Part shown: positions 26,501-37,184 of the stretch, one piece after another
Layout: the number at the start of each line of letters is the position of its first letter
How positions within the stretch are numbered: the first letter of the stretch is position 1
NCBI GenBank assembly: GCA_001599755.1
Contig: BCHX01000008.1
Coordinates: forward strand, 3,162,001-3,226,000
Direction of reading: 5' to 3'
From: Gliomastix tumulicola
Lineage: Eukaryota > Ascomycota > Sordariomycetes > Hypocreales > Bionectriaceae
Length of the DNA: 64,000 nt
Translations under genes and position numbers: made by a program
The notes under the pieces: model-generated
What the model was told of the DNA's origin: nothing
Database searches by the model: none
What the model saw: only the letters and a program-made list of their open reading frames with translations

Positions 26501-26625
26501 AATACACGGCCCCGTCGTTCGTCACGCCCGAGATGTGGCGTGAGTCGGTGGCCAGCGTCTACGAAGGTGGCCTCAAGCGATCTTGGGACTACGACACCAC
26601 GGAGCCTTCGATGAAGCGCCGCTAG
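23550..26625 (+). CDS. Zn(II)2Cys6 fungal transcription factor
   Basis: Predicted nuclear DNA-binding regulator of unknown target. Eight exons (23550-23673, 23747-23791, 23846-24412, 24461-24805, 24858-25139, 25191-25744, 25802-26274, 26334-26625) join to 893 residues. The zinc cluster is Cys61, 64, 71, 81, 84 and 91 (CX2CX6CX9CX2CX6C) in ACEGCRRRKIKC, preceded by a basic stretch (HNRHKRLK). A Pro/Gln-rich linker follows, including a Gln run encoded at 24043-24062. The fungal-specific middle homology domain runs roughly from residue 250 to 560 (YIEAFFTRVHPYVPVLDK; WQTCFVCEVMVGAPQGRFDL). Introns 3 (48 bp) and 5 (51 bp) are multiples of three without stops, so retention would insert residues in frame. 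The start codon has a good CACCATG context; an in-frame ATG at 23421 would add 43 residues. I cannot name the specific regulator. Confidence 0.88.
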
Positions 26626-27668
26626 TCGCCAATTCTGGACCCGGCAAGTCGACATCCAACTGGACCTGGACTCACTGATTGCACTTATATAGCGGTGGTG
26701 TGTGTGAAGGGCGTTTGCTTTGCTATGGAAATCAGGCATGGCATGGCATGGCATGGCATGGCGAGCCCCTTTCCTGACTGCTTCACATTTTCACTTGATC
26801 GGATTTTTGTTTTGTTGCATCTGTTGCTTCTCATTATCTCGAAGTTTTGTTACATCCTCAACCCCCTTTCCATGCCCCCTTCCGGGGGGTCTTTCGTTTC
26901 AAAAGCCCTTTCTTTCTGCCCTTCCTGTTTCCCTTTGGGCATTCTTTTCCCTCCTTTCTCTTTATCTGGATGGAATAAGCACAGTGGATATGCCCGGGCG
27001 ACGACGCGCCTGCGATCAAGAGTGACGACTGAAAAGGGGGGAATGAACCACGACCATGATATCTGGGTATGGCTGATGATGACGGAACGAGCCTGGGACC
27101 AAAGCTGGATGGCGTTTCAAGGAGGATATTATTGAAGTGTTTGGACGTTTAACCGCCTCGTCAGGATCACGGGGCGGTGGTACAATCTTGGGTTTTCTAG
27201 ATTTCAAATTTTGGGATATGTTTCTTGGGTCTTGCCGTGGACGAGACGCTTTTTAGGATACAAATCCATCCAATCTTGAGTACTATAGTATGTTTTTGGC
27301 ATGTCACTGATACCTGAAAGTGGGAGTGGGAGTGAGCTGGGATTAAATCTGGGATTAAATTTTGATATATTAGCCGCGACTTTGGCGGGCTTCCTTTCTG
27401 GACTAACATCTTCTAGAAAAGCCGGCCTCGGCCTATCGCCGACGTTTTTCAAGAAAACGTGCCCAAATCCCTGTCAGTCGACATTTTCGCGGTTCTTGGC
27501 ACGCTTCGACTCATTCTGAGTCTGGGGCTGATCGCTCTCCTTATCTGAAAGCTTGGATCCTCCCGTCTCGTTTGCCCTCGGTTTTCTTTTTGTTCTTTTT
27601 CAACATCACCAACCAATTGGATCAAACCAAACCCAGGCATCCAATCCCCCAACTTGGAACCGCAAAGC
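26626..27668. other. intergenic, transcription factor to chromate transporter
   Basis: No gene seen. A five-base GGCAT/ATGGC repeat (five copies) lies at about 26734-26762 in the 3' flank of the transcription factor. A direct repeat of GGGATTAAAT(C/T) occurs at about 27339-27361. The rest is T-rich and presumably holds the transporter's promoter. Confidence 0.4.
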
Positions 27669-29388
27669 ATGGGTGTGCAGGCAAAATGGGAGGAGAAGCT
27701 GGCGGGGATCGGCGACAAGGCCGTCAAGAACACGATTCGGCAGAATTGGCATCTGGGATTCACGTCTTTTGGCGGCCCGCCTGTGCACTTCAAGATCGTA
27801 GGGCGCCCGAGACACCGTCGAATTTGACAAGAAAGAATTGGAAGAAAGCTGAACGTTGAGCAGTTCCATGACAAGTTCACCAAGAAGCTGGGATGGATCG
27901 ACGAGCAGCTGGTGAGTGGTTCTCTGTGTCCGGCGGCCGGCGCGCGCTCGCTGTACTGTACTGTACAGGTTGGTGACTGATGAGAGTGTAGTATCAAGAG
28001 CTGTTCAGCATCTGCCAGACGCTCTCCGGCCCGGGGAGCACCAAGATGCACTATGCCATCAATCTCATCCACGACGGGTTCCTCCCGGCGTTGCTTGGGT
28101 TCCTCATCTGGAGGTGAGTCTGCTGGACAATACCATTGCACGTGTGACTATTCGCTGACGGTGGTGTGTGGAAAGTCTTCCCGGCGCCCTGGGCATGTAC
28201 GGCCTCGGCGTGGGCATCTCCAACGTCTCGGAGACGCTGCCCCGCGCCGTGTACGCGCTGCTGTCGGGCCTCAACGCCGCGACGGTCGGCATCATCGTCC
28301 TCGCGGCGGTCGAGCTCAGCGAGAAGGCCGTCACCGACCGGCTGACGCGCATCCTCGTCTTCTTCACCGCCGCCGCGGGCATGCTGTACAACGCGCTGTG
28401 GTACTTCCCCGTGCTCGTCGTCGGCAGCGGTGCGGCGACGGTGCTGTTCGACTACCGCGTCTTCCACCCTGCGGTCAAGGCCGTCGCCGGGATCGTTGAG
28501 AGGGTCAGGGGCAGCGGCAAGCAGCGGGAGGACGTCGTCCGCGAGGAGGAGGGCGTCGAGATGGAGAACCGGCAGCCGCCGCCTCCGCCTCCGGCCTCCG
28601 ACACGCCGCGCACGCCCGACGCCCAGCTCGCAGAGGAGCAGCAGGCCAGCAGTGCCTCGGTCTCGGCCTCTGCTGAAGACGAGCCCCGCGTCATCCCGCG
28701 CGACCGCCAGCTCAACATGTCGTGGAAGATGGGCCTCGCCGTCGTCGCGACCTTCCTCATCAGCTTCGCCGTCGTCATGGTGCTCCGCGGCGTGCTCCGG
28801 GACGCGCCGCTGCTGTACCGCCTCTTCGCCAACATGTACCTCGCCGGCACCATCATCTTCGGCGGCGGGCCCGTCGTCATCCCGCTGCTGCGCGAGTACG
28901 TCGTCGCCGAGGGCTGGGTCAGCGCCCGCGATTTCCTCATCGGCCTCGCCATCATCCAGGCATTTCCCGGACCCAACTTCAACTTCGCCGTCTACCTCGG
29001 CAGTCTCGTCGCCTCTAACGGGGGTTACAACCCGGCCGCGGGCGCCGTGCTGGGGTACGTGGGCATCTTCCTCCCGGGCATGTGGCTCGTCCACGGCACG
29101 CTGGGCATCTGGAGCGCGATCCGGAGCAGGCGGTACGTGCGGTCTGCGGTGCGCGGGATGAACGCCGGCGCCGTTGGCTTGATCTATACGGCCGTGTACC
29201 GGCTGTGGCAGATCGGGTACATCGACGAGGGGTACCGGCAGGGGACGAGCCTGGCGGTCGAGCCGTGGTGGGTGGTGGTGACGGCGACGAGCTTTGTGGG
29301 CGGGCGGTGGTTTGGGGTGAAGCCTTGGGTTGCGATTGTTGTCGGGGCGGTCATGGGGATTGTGTGGTTTGGGGTTGTCTCGGACTGA
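27669..29388 (+). CDS. CHR-family chromate ion transporter
   Basis: CHR proteins are multi-pass membrane carriers; some bacterial members export chromate, but fungal substrates are mostly unproven. Exons 27669-27797, 27864-27911, 27992-28113 and 28176-29388 give 503 residues. Both halves carry the family signature: FGGPPVHF (near residue 34) with a GPGS loop in the first, and FGGGPVVIPLLREYVV with FPGPNFNFAVYLG in the second. A charged, Pro-rich linker (about residues 205-275) joins the two six-helix-like halves. Exon 2 is only 48 nt. The start ATG was chosen because it directly precedes the conserved amphipathic N-terminus; upstream sequence shows no further exon. It converges on the next gene with 145 bp between stops. 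Confidence 0.87.
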
Positions 29389-29533
29389 GGTGGCAGTATC
29401 AAGATGAGGATCACAGTACTAGTATGTCGTTGTGGTGGTACATTGTTGTCTGATATTGAAGGCCGTCTTATCCAAGCCCGGAGTATCTCCTGTTCGTACA
29501 CATGCTATATAATACAATTGGATGATATGATAC

Positions 29534-30439
29534 CTACTCCCTCCCCTTCAACTTGCCCTCCACCGCCGTCCAAATCCACCGCTCGACCTGATCCGTCTTC
29601 CTCTCCTGATACCGCACCCTCGTCGGCGCCCGCAGCTCCATCACGAAGAACTCCCGCACCGGCCGCCAGTGGTACCACTTCCTCGCCCTGGCTTCCTTTG
29701 CCTTCGACGCAGCCGACTGCTCCCGCGCGTAGTTCACCAGCCCGAGCCGCCGCCTGCACGGCACGAGCTCCCCGAGCGGCATCGTCGTGTGCCGCGGCTT
29801 GGCGAACAGACTCATCGTCGTCAGCGTGATCTGCGTGTTGCTCTCTAGCCCGCTGCCCTCGATGAACCGCTGCAGCGCCGTCTTGCTGCCGCTGCTTCCA
29901 GCGGCGACGACACTCCCCGGGACGCGCAGGTAGACGTGCGTGACGAACGGCGCGGTGGTGAAGGCGATGAAGAAGGCCGGGACGAGACCCAAGCCAACAG
30001 TGGTCAGGGTGTCGAGCGGCGGGTGGCCGGCTTTGACGTAGGCCGGGCCGACGAGGAGGAGGAAGAAGGCGCCGGCGAGGAGGGAGGTGAGCTTGCCGAA
30101 GGCGAGGAAGAGGATGCGGGGGGTGCCGGCGTGGTAGATGAGTTTTGTCACGGGGCGTTCTTTCAAGTTGTCAGCAGAGGAATGTGAGATAGATCAAAGG
30201 GAAGGTTGGGGGCACGGACTGTCGTCTTTGCGGGACCAGGCTGCTTCTTTTGCTAGGCGTCGTATGGCCTCCTCAGCGCGGGAGGGATTGGACGAGTATG
30301 GACGATTAAGCAATGTGAGTGTGAGGAGTCTGGGGGTGACGCGGAGGCATGAAGTTGTGGTCGGCAGTGAGGCTGTCCGTGGGGGTCTGAGTATGAAGAG
30401 GGCCCTGCCCGGATGCAGGATGCGCCGCGGTGAAGCCAT
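29534..30439 (-). CDS. mitochondrial inner-membrane protein, TMEM70/223-like layout
   Basis: Probably a mitochondrial membrane protein; function not recognised. Exons are 30439-30220 and 30159-29534, 281 residues. The N-terminus (MASPRRILHPGRALFILRPP, then NRPYSS) is rich in Arg and Ser with no acidic residues until the AEEA after it, which fits a cleavable mitochondrial presequence. Two hydrophobic segments follow (LTSLLAGAFFLLLVGPAYV and TVGLGLVPAFFIAFTTAPFV), separated by a short loop, then a basic soluble C-terminal half. This two-helix plan resembles the TMEM70/TMEM186/TMEM223 group of respiratory-complex assembly factors, but that link is by architecture only. The intron donor is GTCCGT, not the usual GTRNGT; it was chosen because it keeps frame with the AAAG acceptor. 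Confidence 0.7.
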
Positions 30440-30571
30440 TGTTTACGGTGGTGATGCGATTGAGAGACACGACGGTGAATGGCATGGCATCAAAAGTGAA
30501 TGGAAAGATTACTGAGATTAAGCTGGTTGCCGTTTACGGTAAAGCGTGACAGCTCTAGGGTAGCTACGCAT

Positions 30572-31207
30572 CTACACGACATTCTTCTGCAGCCACTCCT
30601 CCCACTGCTTCCCATCCCACCCCGAGCTCACATCCTGCACGACGCCGTCAAACACGGCCGTCGGCGTCACGTGCACCCCGATCAGCCTGTTCATCTTGGT
30701 CACCACTTTCAGGTCTGCCGTGACGCCGTTGCCGCTGTTGAGCGATCCGTCCGGGCCCGGTTTGTCTGAGATGGCGAGCAGCTTGTACACGGCCTCCTCG
30801 TCGATGCCGTCGAGCCTGGCCGCCAGCCTCGCCAGCCGCCGGTACGTCGCGTTGCGCGTCTCGTTGACGACGTTGACGTCGAAATAGCTCTTCTGCTCGT
30901 CGAACAGCAGCGCGCTAAAGTCCCAGAATTTCGTGGGTTGGAGCTGCAGCACGGCGAGCGCGGCCTCGTGGACGAGCGTCGACGACGGGTGCCAGGGCTG
31001 CACCTGCTGGCGGAAGAGGACGGTGAGGCTAGAAGAAAAGGTCGGGTTCGCGCGGGCGGCGGGGAGGACGGTGGATGTGAGGGTCTTGAAGAGCTTGGCG
31101 GAGAAGGGGCAGACGTAGTCGAGGTAGAGCTCGAGGGTGTGGAGGGTTGGGGCGGGCGAGGCGGAGAGGGAGAGGCGTTGGCCTGCGAATTTGGGGGGGA
31201 GGGCCAT
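30572..31207 (-). CDS. DsbA-like thioredoxin-fold protein
   Basis: Single exon, 211 residues from the ATG at 31207. The protein starts MALPPKFAGQRL and reads as a DsbA/2-hydroxychromene-isomerase-type thioredoxin fold: a first strand LELYLDYVCPFSAKLFKTL, an all-helical insert, and the cis-Pro region GVHVTPTAVFDG. The usual CPxC redox pair is CPFS here, so only the first cysteine remains and simple disulphide exchange is unlikely; glutathione- or isomerase-type chemistry is possible. There is no signal peptide from this start. An in-frame ATG at 31357 would add 50 His/Pro-rich residues; the downstream start is preferred because the fold begins right after it. It lies tandem to the mitochondrial gene, 132 bp upstream of that gene's start. 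Confidence 0.78.
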   Translation of the reverse strand: MALPPKFAGQRLSLSASPAPTLHTLELYLDYVCPFSAKLFKTLTSTVLPAARANPTFSSSLTVLFRQQVQPWHPSSTLVHEAALAVLQLQPTKFWDFSALLFDEQKSYFDVNVVNETRNATYRRLARLAARLDGIDEEAVYKLLAISDKPGPDGSLNSGNGVTADLKVVTKMNRLIGVHVTPTAVFDGVVQDVSSGWDGKQWEEWLQKNVV

Positions 31208-32646
31208 TTTGGGTGTCAGTTGAGGGAAGTTGAGGTGAGTTGGTGGTAGAGGCAGTGGTGGATGGGGCTTGTTGAGAGGTTGGTGATGGTGATGTTGATG
31301 TTGATGGTGATGTGATGTCGATGGTGAGTCAGTGATGGTGAGGCTTAAGACATGCAAGGCGGGGAGAGAGAGAGGGTGTGGATGGCGTCATGTCGCAGAG
31401 CAATGGTGCCAAGTCTGTCAACAACGATAAGATAACCTTATTCCTTCGTCTCTGATCGATAAAAAGTACATGCATTACGAGTGCACTCACTCACTCACTC
31501 ACTCCTTCCCGGAGCCTCACGCCCAGGCCCCTCGTCAGCATGTCCGAGGCTTTCTCGGAGACCCGACACGATCCTCCCCGGGTCTTTCTCCCCTCCTCCT
31601 TCTGCTTCTTTCCCTCCTCCACAGACCTGCCAATAGGCCCCCCCTCTCGACCTCGCTGCGATTGGCTCTCGGCATGCCGTCCCTAAACTTCCCGGACGCC
31701 ATGACACTGGTGCATGGACGATCCCCACACAGCAGTCTATGATTTCCGTGTGGTTGGCCTGGTCTGGGTGGTTGGATCTGCAGCAATAGCCGTGGGAGGG
31801 AACGAACATGAGGGAGTGAAGGAACGGCTCGGGGAAGTGCCGTCGTTGATGAAGTTAGGAACAGTTGTAAATAAACCATCCCGATGAGCGGCAACTCGTG
31901 TTGGAAAGAAAAGAAACATAATGGCGGTGTCAGCTTATTACACCGGAAGCGTTGAGTGCCGAGCAGCCACAGCCAGCTGTCTGAGACACACTGCCAGTGC
32001 ATCCGCGTCAACCCCCTGTAAGGTGCAGTAAAAAGGACGAAAATACAGCGTGCCGCCTGCACTGTCATTCCCGTCATCAGCCGCTAATCTCGATCCGTCG
32101 CCCTGCCTGTTCGTCCCGATCCATAGCCTTTGATCCTATCAGAGACCGCCGCTGCCGGGCATCACGGACAGACAAGACAAGACAAGACAAGACAAGAGGG
32201 AGAGACCTGCCCGGGGTATTTGGAATTGTCTCACCCGCATACATCCTGGCTGTGACTTTTTTTAAGAAGGAGAAAAAAAAAAAAGGACCAAACGACAGTG
32301 TCAAACGGCATCCAATCGCCCGGCTTGCGGAGCACCGGAGCTACTACTGTAGTAGTATTACTGTCTGTCCTCTTTACTCGTATACAGTGCCTACTTATCA
32401 AGGGACACGCACGCCCGGGCACTAAATCGCACGGCTAAGCCCCCCCTAAAAGATACGCTTAGATTAAGTCGACTTCTGTCTGTTTCAGTGACGACCAACG
32501 GCTGCTGTTGATCTCTGCAAACTCTCTCGACAGCAACAACCACTTCAGCTTTTCTTCTATTTCTCACTCAATTGTTCACTTCATATATATATGCTGCACA
32601 CCAGAGCCAGGTTCCTCGCTCTTCCTGCCCCCCAGCAGCGAACAAC
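31208..32646. other. divergent intergenic region before the ZIP transporter
   Basis: No gene seen. Contains GATAAGATAA at about 31427-31436, a CACT four-base repeat at about 31482-31502, a GACAA five-base repeat at about 32168-32194, and A-runs near 32274-32284. This stretch should carry both promoters; the ZIP mRNA leader probably starts near 32500. Confidence 0.4.
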
Positions 32647-34524
32647 ATGATCTGCCTCTCCAAGGCCGACGAGGGCACCTTCAGGCACCTCGAGTACAAC
32701 CAGTCGCCCCGGTCCCTCGCCGCCGAGCACACGACGCGCCAGGACCTGAACGGCATCGCTAATCTGCGCGAGCACGTCGCGGCGGGCCAGGACGGCGAGG
32801 GCGGCTGCAACAGCGACGGCGGCGGCGCCGACACGGATGAAAAGAGACGGCACGGGGGCCAGCCGCCCGGAGGAGGACCGGAGACGGAAGACGATGCGGG
32901 ACGGTGGCTGGTGATGCTGCCATCCTCGTGTCGTCGCCGTCGTCGTCGTCAGGCGGTTAACTATTCGTTCCGCCTCTCAGGCCGTGAGGCCGCCGTCCTC
33001 CCTCTCCCTTCGTTTGCTGTGGTCTGGAGCTGGGGCTCGTGGCTGGCGTCTGTGCTGGCCGTCTCGCTGCTCGTCAACTACCTGACCTCCCTACGCTCTA
33101 CTACTACTGCTGCTCTCGTTCTTCACCATGAGGAGCATAACGATGACCTCGTCTCTTCTCCTCCCCTGCGTCTTCGTCAGCTCGCCCGTCGCGGCTCGAC
33201 ATGCGACACCTCGGGCGTCTCCGCGTCCGAGTACAACACGGGCCTCCACGCCGGCGCCCTCATCATCATCTGGTTCGTCTCGACGCTCGCCTGCGGCTTC
33301 CCCATGCTCGCGCGCAAGCTTCCCGGTCTGCGCATCCCGCAGCGCTTCTTCTTCGTCGTGCGCCACTTCGGCACGGGCGTGCTCATCGCCACGGCGTTTG
33401 TGCACCTGTTCCCCACGGCCTTCATCTCGCTGGGCAATCCGTGTCTGGGGGATTTCTGGGTGAAGGACTACCCTGCGATTCCCGGGGCGATCGCGCTGGC
33501 GGCCATCTTCTTCGTGACGGTCATCGAGATGGTGTTTCACCCTGCGAGGCGGTGCACGTCGATGCCTGCTGCTGCTGCTGATGTTGTGGTGGCGGGCGAG
33601 AAGGCTCCGACTGGTCGGGAGCAGGCTGGTGGTGGTGTTCTGCAGGTTTCTGAGAACAGCGCTACTGCCGCTGCTGCTGCGCCGTCTGATAATGCCACCA
33701 CTCTGACCGTCCCCATGCGCGATATGCAGCCGCCTAGACGCCGCAGCGGGAGCATGGTCCACGGCCTCAACAGGCTCAACGTCATCGAGGCCAGCGACGA
33801 CGAGACCGAGGCCCAGCGCCGCGCTGCCGGATCGACCTCCAAGGCGGCCAACAACGAGTCTGCCGTCGCCGAGGATGATGATGACGATGATGATGCTGAT
33901 CTTGAGCTCGCGACGACGGACTCCCCTGCCTCTGGGAATGGCGTCGTGTCGCCGGACCAGAAGCTGCGCAAGGAGCGGCTGCAGTGCGTGCTGCTCGAGC
34001 TGGGCATCCTCTTCCACAGCGTCTTCATCGGCATGGCGCTGTCCGTGTCGGTGGGCAACGAGTTTGTCATCCTCCTCATCGCCATCGTCTTCCACCGTGG
34101 GTTTCCCCCTATCTCACGCCCCTGAACATACTGTTGAATACAGTCCACTGACATCAAAACAGAGACCTTCGAGGGCCTCGCCCTGGGCGCCCGCATCGCA
34201 AACATCAAATGGCCCGCCTCCAACCGCCGCCAGCCCTGGCTCATGGCCCTCGCCTACGGCTGCACGACCCCTCTCGGCCAGGCCCTCGGCATCGCCACGC
34301 ACACGCTCTACTCCCCCGGCTCCGAGGTCGGCCTCGTCGTCGTCGGCGTCATGAACGCCATCTCCGCTGGCTTGCTGACTTTCGCCTCACTCGTCGAGCT
34401 GCTCTCGGAGGATTTTCTGAGTGACGAGAGCTGGGAGATCCTGCGGGGCAGGAAGAGGGTGGTCGCGTGTGGGCTGGTGTTTCTGGGGGCGTTTTGCATG
34501 AGTCTTGTGGGTGCTTGGGCTTAA
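32647..34524 (+). CDS. ZIP-family zinc/iron transporter
   Basis: ZIP proteins bring Zn2+ or Fe2+ into the cytosol. Exons 32647-34096 and 34163-34524 (66-bp intron, phase 1) give 603 residues. The start is MICLSKADEGTFRHLEYNQS, a head seen in filamentous-fungal ZIPs. The transport core begins near residue 190: GLHAGALIIIWFVSTLACGFP, then RHFGTGVLIATAFVHLFPTAF (the His in TM2), and later LELGILFHSVFIGMALSV (TM4) and the TM5 region FHQTFEGLALGARI, which holds the metal-site His and Glu. The long cytosolic loop between TM3 and TM4 (about residues 295-440) lacks a His-rich motif and instead has an acidic EDDDDDDDADLEL run. Residues about 89-178 could instead be a 270-nt stop-free intron (32911-33180); that choice is open. 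Confidence 0.85.
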
Positions 34525-34838
34525 AGGGCCGTCCATGACGCAGGCAGGCTCTGAAGAACAGAGAAGGGGGGGAGTTATAGAAGAGAGAGAGAGAAGGGGG
34601 GGGACGAAATGGAGGCTGACGCATGGTGAGATGTGTCGGCCTGAAACAACTTTCAACACGGAGACATGGCATCTCCCGAGACAATTCAACATTGTCCGTA
34701 CTTTACATTCTTAACAACAACCATCTGCCTTTTCAACATCCTTTACACCCCAGGGGTGAGTGAAACAATATAGTATACCAAATATCCATTTCTACATACA
34801 GTACAAAACCCATGCTTGCAACCAACTTGTCATCCCCC
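34525..34838. other. convergent 3' region
   Basis: The 3' ends of the ZIP gene and the oxygenase gene meet here. A GAGA/GGGG purine-rich tract lies at about 34560-34605. No gene or clear element seen. Confidence 0.4.
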
Positions 34839-36043
34839 CTAAGAAACCGTGTTCTTCGCCACGACGCCCCGCGCAAACTCGCCAAAAGTGAGATGCTCCC
34901 GGATGTCCACCTCCTCCCCGAGGTTCGGCTGCGTGAACACGGCGAGGGTATTCCGCGCCACGCCGCCGCCGCCGGCACCCGCACCCGCACGGACGCCGCG
35001 GACAAAGTGCGGGACCGCCTTGAAGCGGCCGAGGGTGATGCGCTCGAGGGCCTCGCCCGTCTGGAAGGCGATGCTGCCGCGGGGGATCTTGACCTGGACG
35101 GTGTCGCCGGTGCGGGACTTGATGTAGAGGCCTGCGTCTGGGTCTGGCGAGGCGGGGAGTTCGGTGAGAGGAGGGAGCGGTGAGGGAGAGGAAGAAACGG
35201 TGGAGGGGAGGGTGACGGGGTTAGTGTTCTCGTCGATGAACATGGCTGAAGTCAGACCCGTCAGACACCCGTGGTCGAGATGCGTGGCACACCAGTCATC
35301 GTCGTCGCCGCTCTGAGCCTCCCCCTGCGGATAGTAGTGTAGCAACCGCGCCTTGGTCGTGTTACTCGTCCGCACGACGTGCTCGAGGTAACCCTTGGGA
35401 TATCCATCGATGTCCCCCTCCGCAAACCGGTCCATCGCCCGCGCGACGAGCACGGCCACGTCGATGATGAGCGAGCACAGGTCCTTGAGCGCGGGCTTGA
35501 AGCCAGGCAGGACGGCCTCCGAGGGCCACACGTTCGGGGACAGGTACTCGGGAAAGGTGGCCTCGGAGAAGGAGTCCGAGGGCGGCGCCGACTCGAGCGT
35601 CGGGTCGACGTAGAAGGCGCAGTTGGCGTAGTAGGAGCCCTTGAAGGTGTCGACCTGTCCGTTGCGGAGGGTCTCCTTGCCGAGGGACCAGCCGGTGAGG
35701 TACTTGGCCGTGACATTCTCTAGCTTCTCTGTGCGGAAATCAGTAAGTGATTCTGAGTCTTGGGTGGAGGAAGACTTACCCAGCTCTTCCTTGGGGAGGT
35801 TGCCCAGGTAGGACGCGTACGAGAGCGCCCGGTGTCTGAGCTCGGGGAACTCAGGAGGTACATCCTTGACGACGAGGATGCCCAGGGAGTCTGGGCCGAA
35901 TGCCTCCTGGAGCGTCTCAAAGGAGACGTTGCCTGCACTCGTGTGAGCCTTCATAGACCAGATCAAGAGTCTAGGGTAGGTCTATGCTCACCAGTTTTGA
36001 GGTCCTCAAGAGAGACCGTCACAGCCTGTGCTTGCGAAACCAT
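34839..36043 (-). CDS. isopenicillin-N-synthase-like 2OG-Fe(II) oxygenase
   Basis: A non-haem Fe(II), 2-oxoglutarate-type oxygenase of the IPNS superfamily; substrate unknown. Exons are 36043-35992, 35932-35780 and 35728-34839 (introns 59 and 51 bp), 364 residues. The N-terminal DIOX_N part reads ILVVKDVPPEFPELRHRAL. The iron ligands fit His218 and Asp220 (THLDHG) and His309 (AVPHFVRG), with the oxoglutarate-binding Arg likely in the basic stretch around RITLGRFK or after the last His. No penicillin-cluster genes lie nearby, so a role in secondary metabolism is not implied. Intron 2 is 51 bp, a multiple of three with no stop, so its retention would add 17 residues in frame. The gene shares a 307-bp divergent promoter with FRG1. 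Confidence 0.83.
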
Positions 36044-36350
36044 TTTCAACTTAATTGAAAAATCCACAGCAAAAACAACCAACTGTCAGAGGAGAGAAGA
36101 GACAAGTGAGGTCGAAATTTCAAGCACCACAAGGCTAGGAATCTCGTTCGAGAAACCTTCTCCTTTAAGAAAAGAGTCCTGCCGATGCGGGGGAGGGGTC
36201 CCCATACGATAAGATAAGATAACCTCTATCGATAAGGCCATTTTCCTGTGGAATTCGCCGCCTCCCGCCCGATGCAAACCGTCACTTCACCGTCCAACTC
36301 CTACCTCCCCTACCTACTAGTATCTAATCCCATCCAATCCCACCCACACC
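36044..36350. promoter_or_regulatory. divergent oxygenase/FRG1 promoter with GATA cluster
   Basis: GATAA cores begin at 36208, 36213, 36218 and 36231, and the reverse TATC lies at about 36227-36230. That is a dense run of GATA-factor-type sites within 30 bp, about 115-145 bp upstream of FRG1. Regulation by a GATA factor (nitrogen, iron or light type) is inferred, not shown. Confidence 0.5.
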
Positions 36351-37184
36351 ATGGTCAAGCCGCTATCATTCAAAGGCGACAAGAAGCCCAAGAAGCGCAA
36401 GCGCGCCGCCGCCGACGCAGAAGATGGCCCGTCCTCCTCGACAACCGCCACCACCGCCGACCTCGTCCCCACGGCGGTGACATCGACCGGCGCAGGCGAC
36501 GAAGGAGAGGAAGCAGACGACAGTTGGGTCTCCGCCGAAGCCACCTCGGACGTCGTCGGCCCTGTCCTCATCGTCCTGCCGACGGAAACACCCTCCGCGC
36601 TGGCCTGCGACCCGAGCGGGAAGGTCTTCTCCCTGCCGATCGAGAACATTGTCGACGCGAACCCGTCGTCGGCGGAGCCGCACGATGTGAGGCAGGTCTG
36701 GGTCGCGAACAGGGTGTCGGGCACGGAGAGTTTCAGACTCAAGGGTCATCATGGGCGATACCTCTCCTGCGATAGGATCGGTGCGCTGTCTGCTACCGCG
36801 GAGGCCGTGTCGCCGCTCGAGTCGTTCAATGTGATTCCTACGGCCAACACGCCGGGGACGTTCCAGATCCAGACGCAGCGGGATACCTTCCTCTCCGTGT
36901 CCGAGAAGACGAAAGGCGGCGTCGAGATACGCGGGGACGCAGACACGATCGCGTTCGGCACGACGCTGCGGATCCGGATGCAGGCGCGGTTCAAGCCGCG
37001 GTTGAAGGCGAGTAAAGAGGAGAAGGCGCTCGCCAAGATCAGCCGGAAAGAGCTGGAGACGGCGGCGGGCCGGCGGCTGGACGAGGAGGAGGTGCGGGTG
37101 CTGAAGAGGGCGAGGAAGGAGGGGAATTATCATGAGCGGTTGCTGGATATCAAGGTGAAGAATAAGCATGACAAGTGGGGGTGA
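36351..37184 (+). CDS. FRG1-family protein
   Basis: FRG1 proteins are actin-bundling and RNA-associated nuclear/nucleolar proteins linked to splicing. Single exon, 277 residues. The N-terminus MVKPLSFKGDKKPKKRKR is the family's start and a basic nuclear-localisation signal; an acidic Ser/Thr-rich linker follows (about residues 22-65). The FRG1/fascin-like beta-trefoil domain covers the rest (VWVANRVSGTESFRLKGHHG, then GRYLSCDRIG and the basic helix RFKPRLKASKEEKAL), ending in IKVKNKHDKWG. The sequence is intact. It shares its upstream region with the oxygenase. Confidence 0.9.
   Translation: MVKPLSFKGDKKPKKRKRAAADAEDGPSSSTTATTADLVPTAVTSTGAGDEGEEADDSWVSAEATSDVVGPVLIVLPTETPSALACDPSGKVFSLPIENIVDANPSSAEPHDVRQVWVANRVSGTESFRLKGHHGRYLSCDRIGALSATAEAVSPLESFNVIPTANTPGTFQIQTQRDTFLSVSEKTKGGVEIRGDADTIAFGTTLRIRMQARFKPRLKASKEEKALAKISRKELETAAGRRLDEEEVRVLKRARKEGNYHERLLDIKVKNKHDKWG

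Noticed and set aside
31482..32194. Short CACT and GACAA repeats as a possible CRISPR-like array
   Set aside because: They are simple microsatellites without spacers, in a eukaryotic genome.
27669..36043. A metal or secondary-metabolism gene cluster (chromate carrier, ZIP, IPNS-like oxygenase)
   Set aside because: No synthase or backbone gene, mixed strands and unrelated neighbours; adjacency alone is not evidence.
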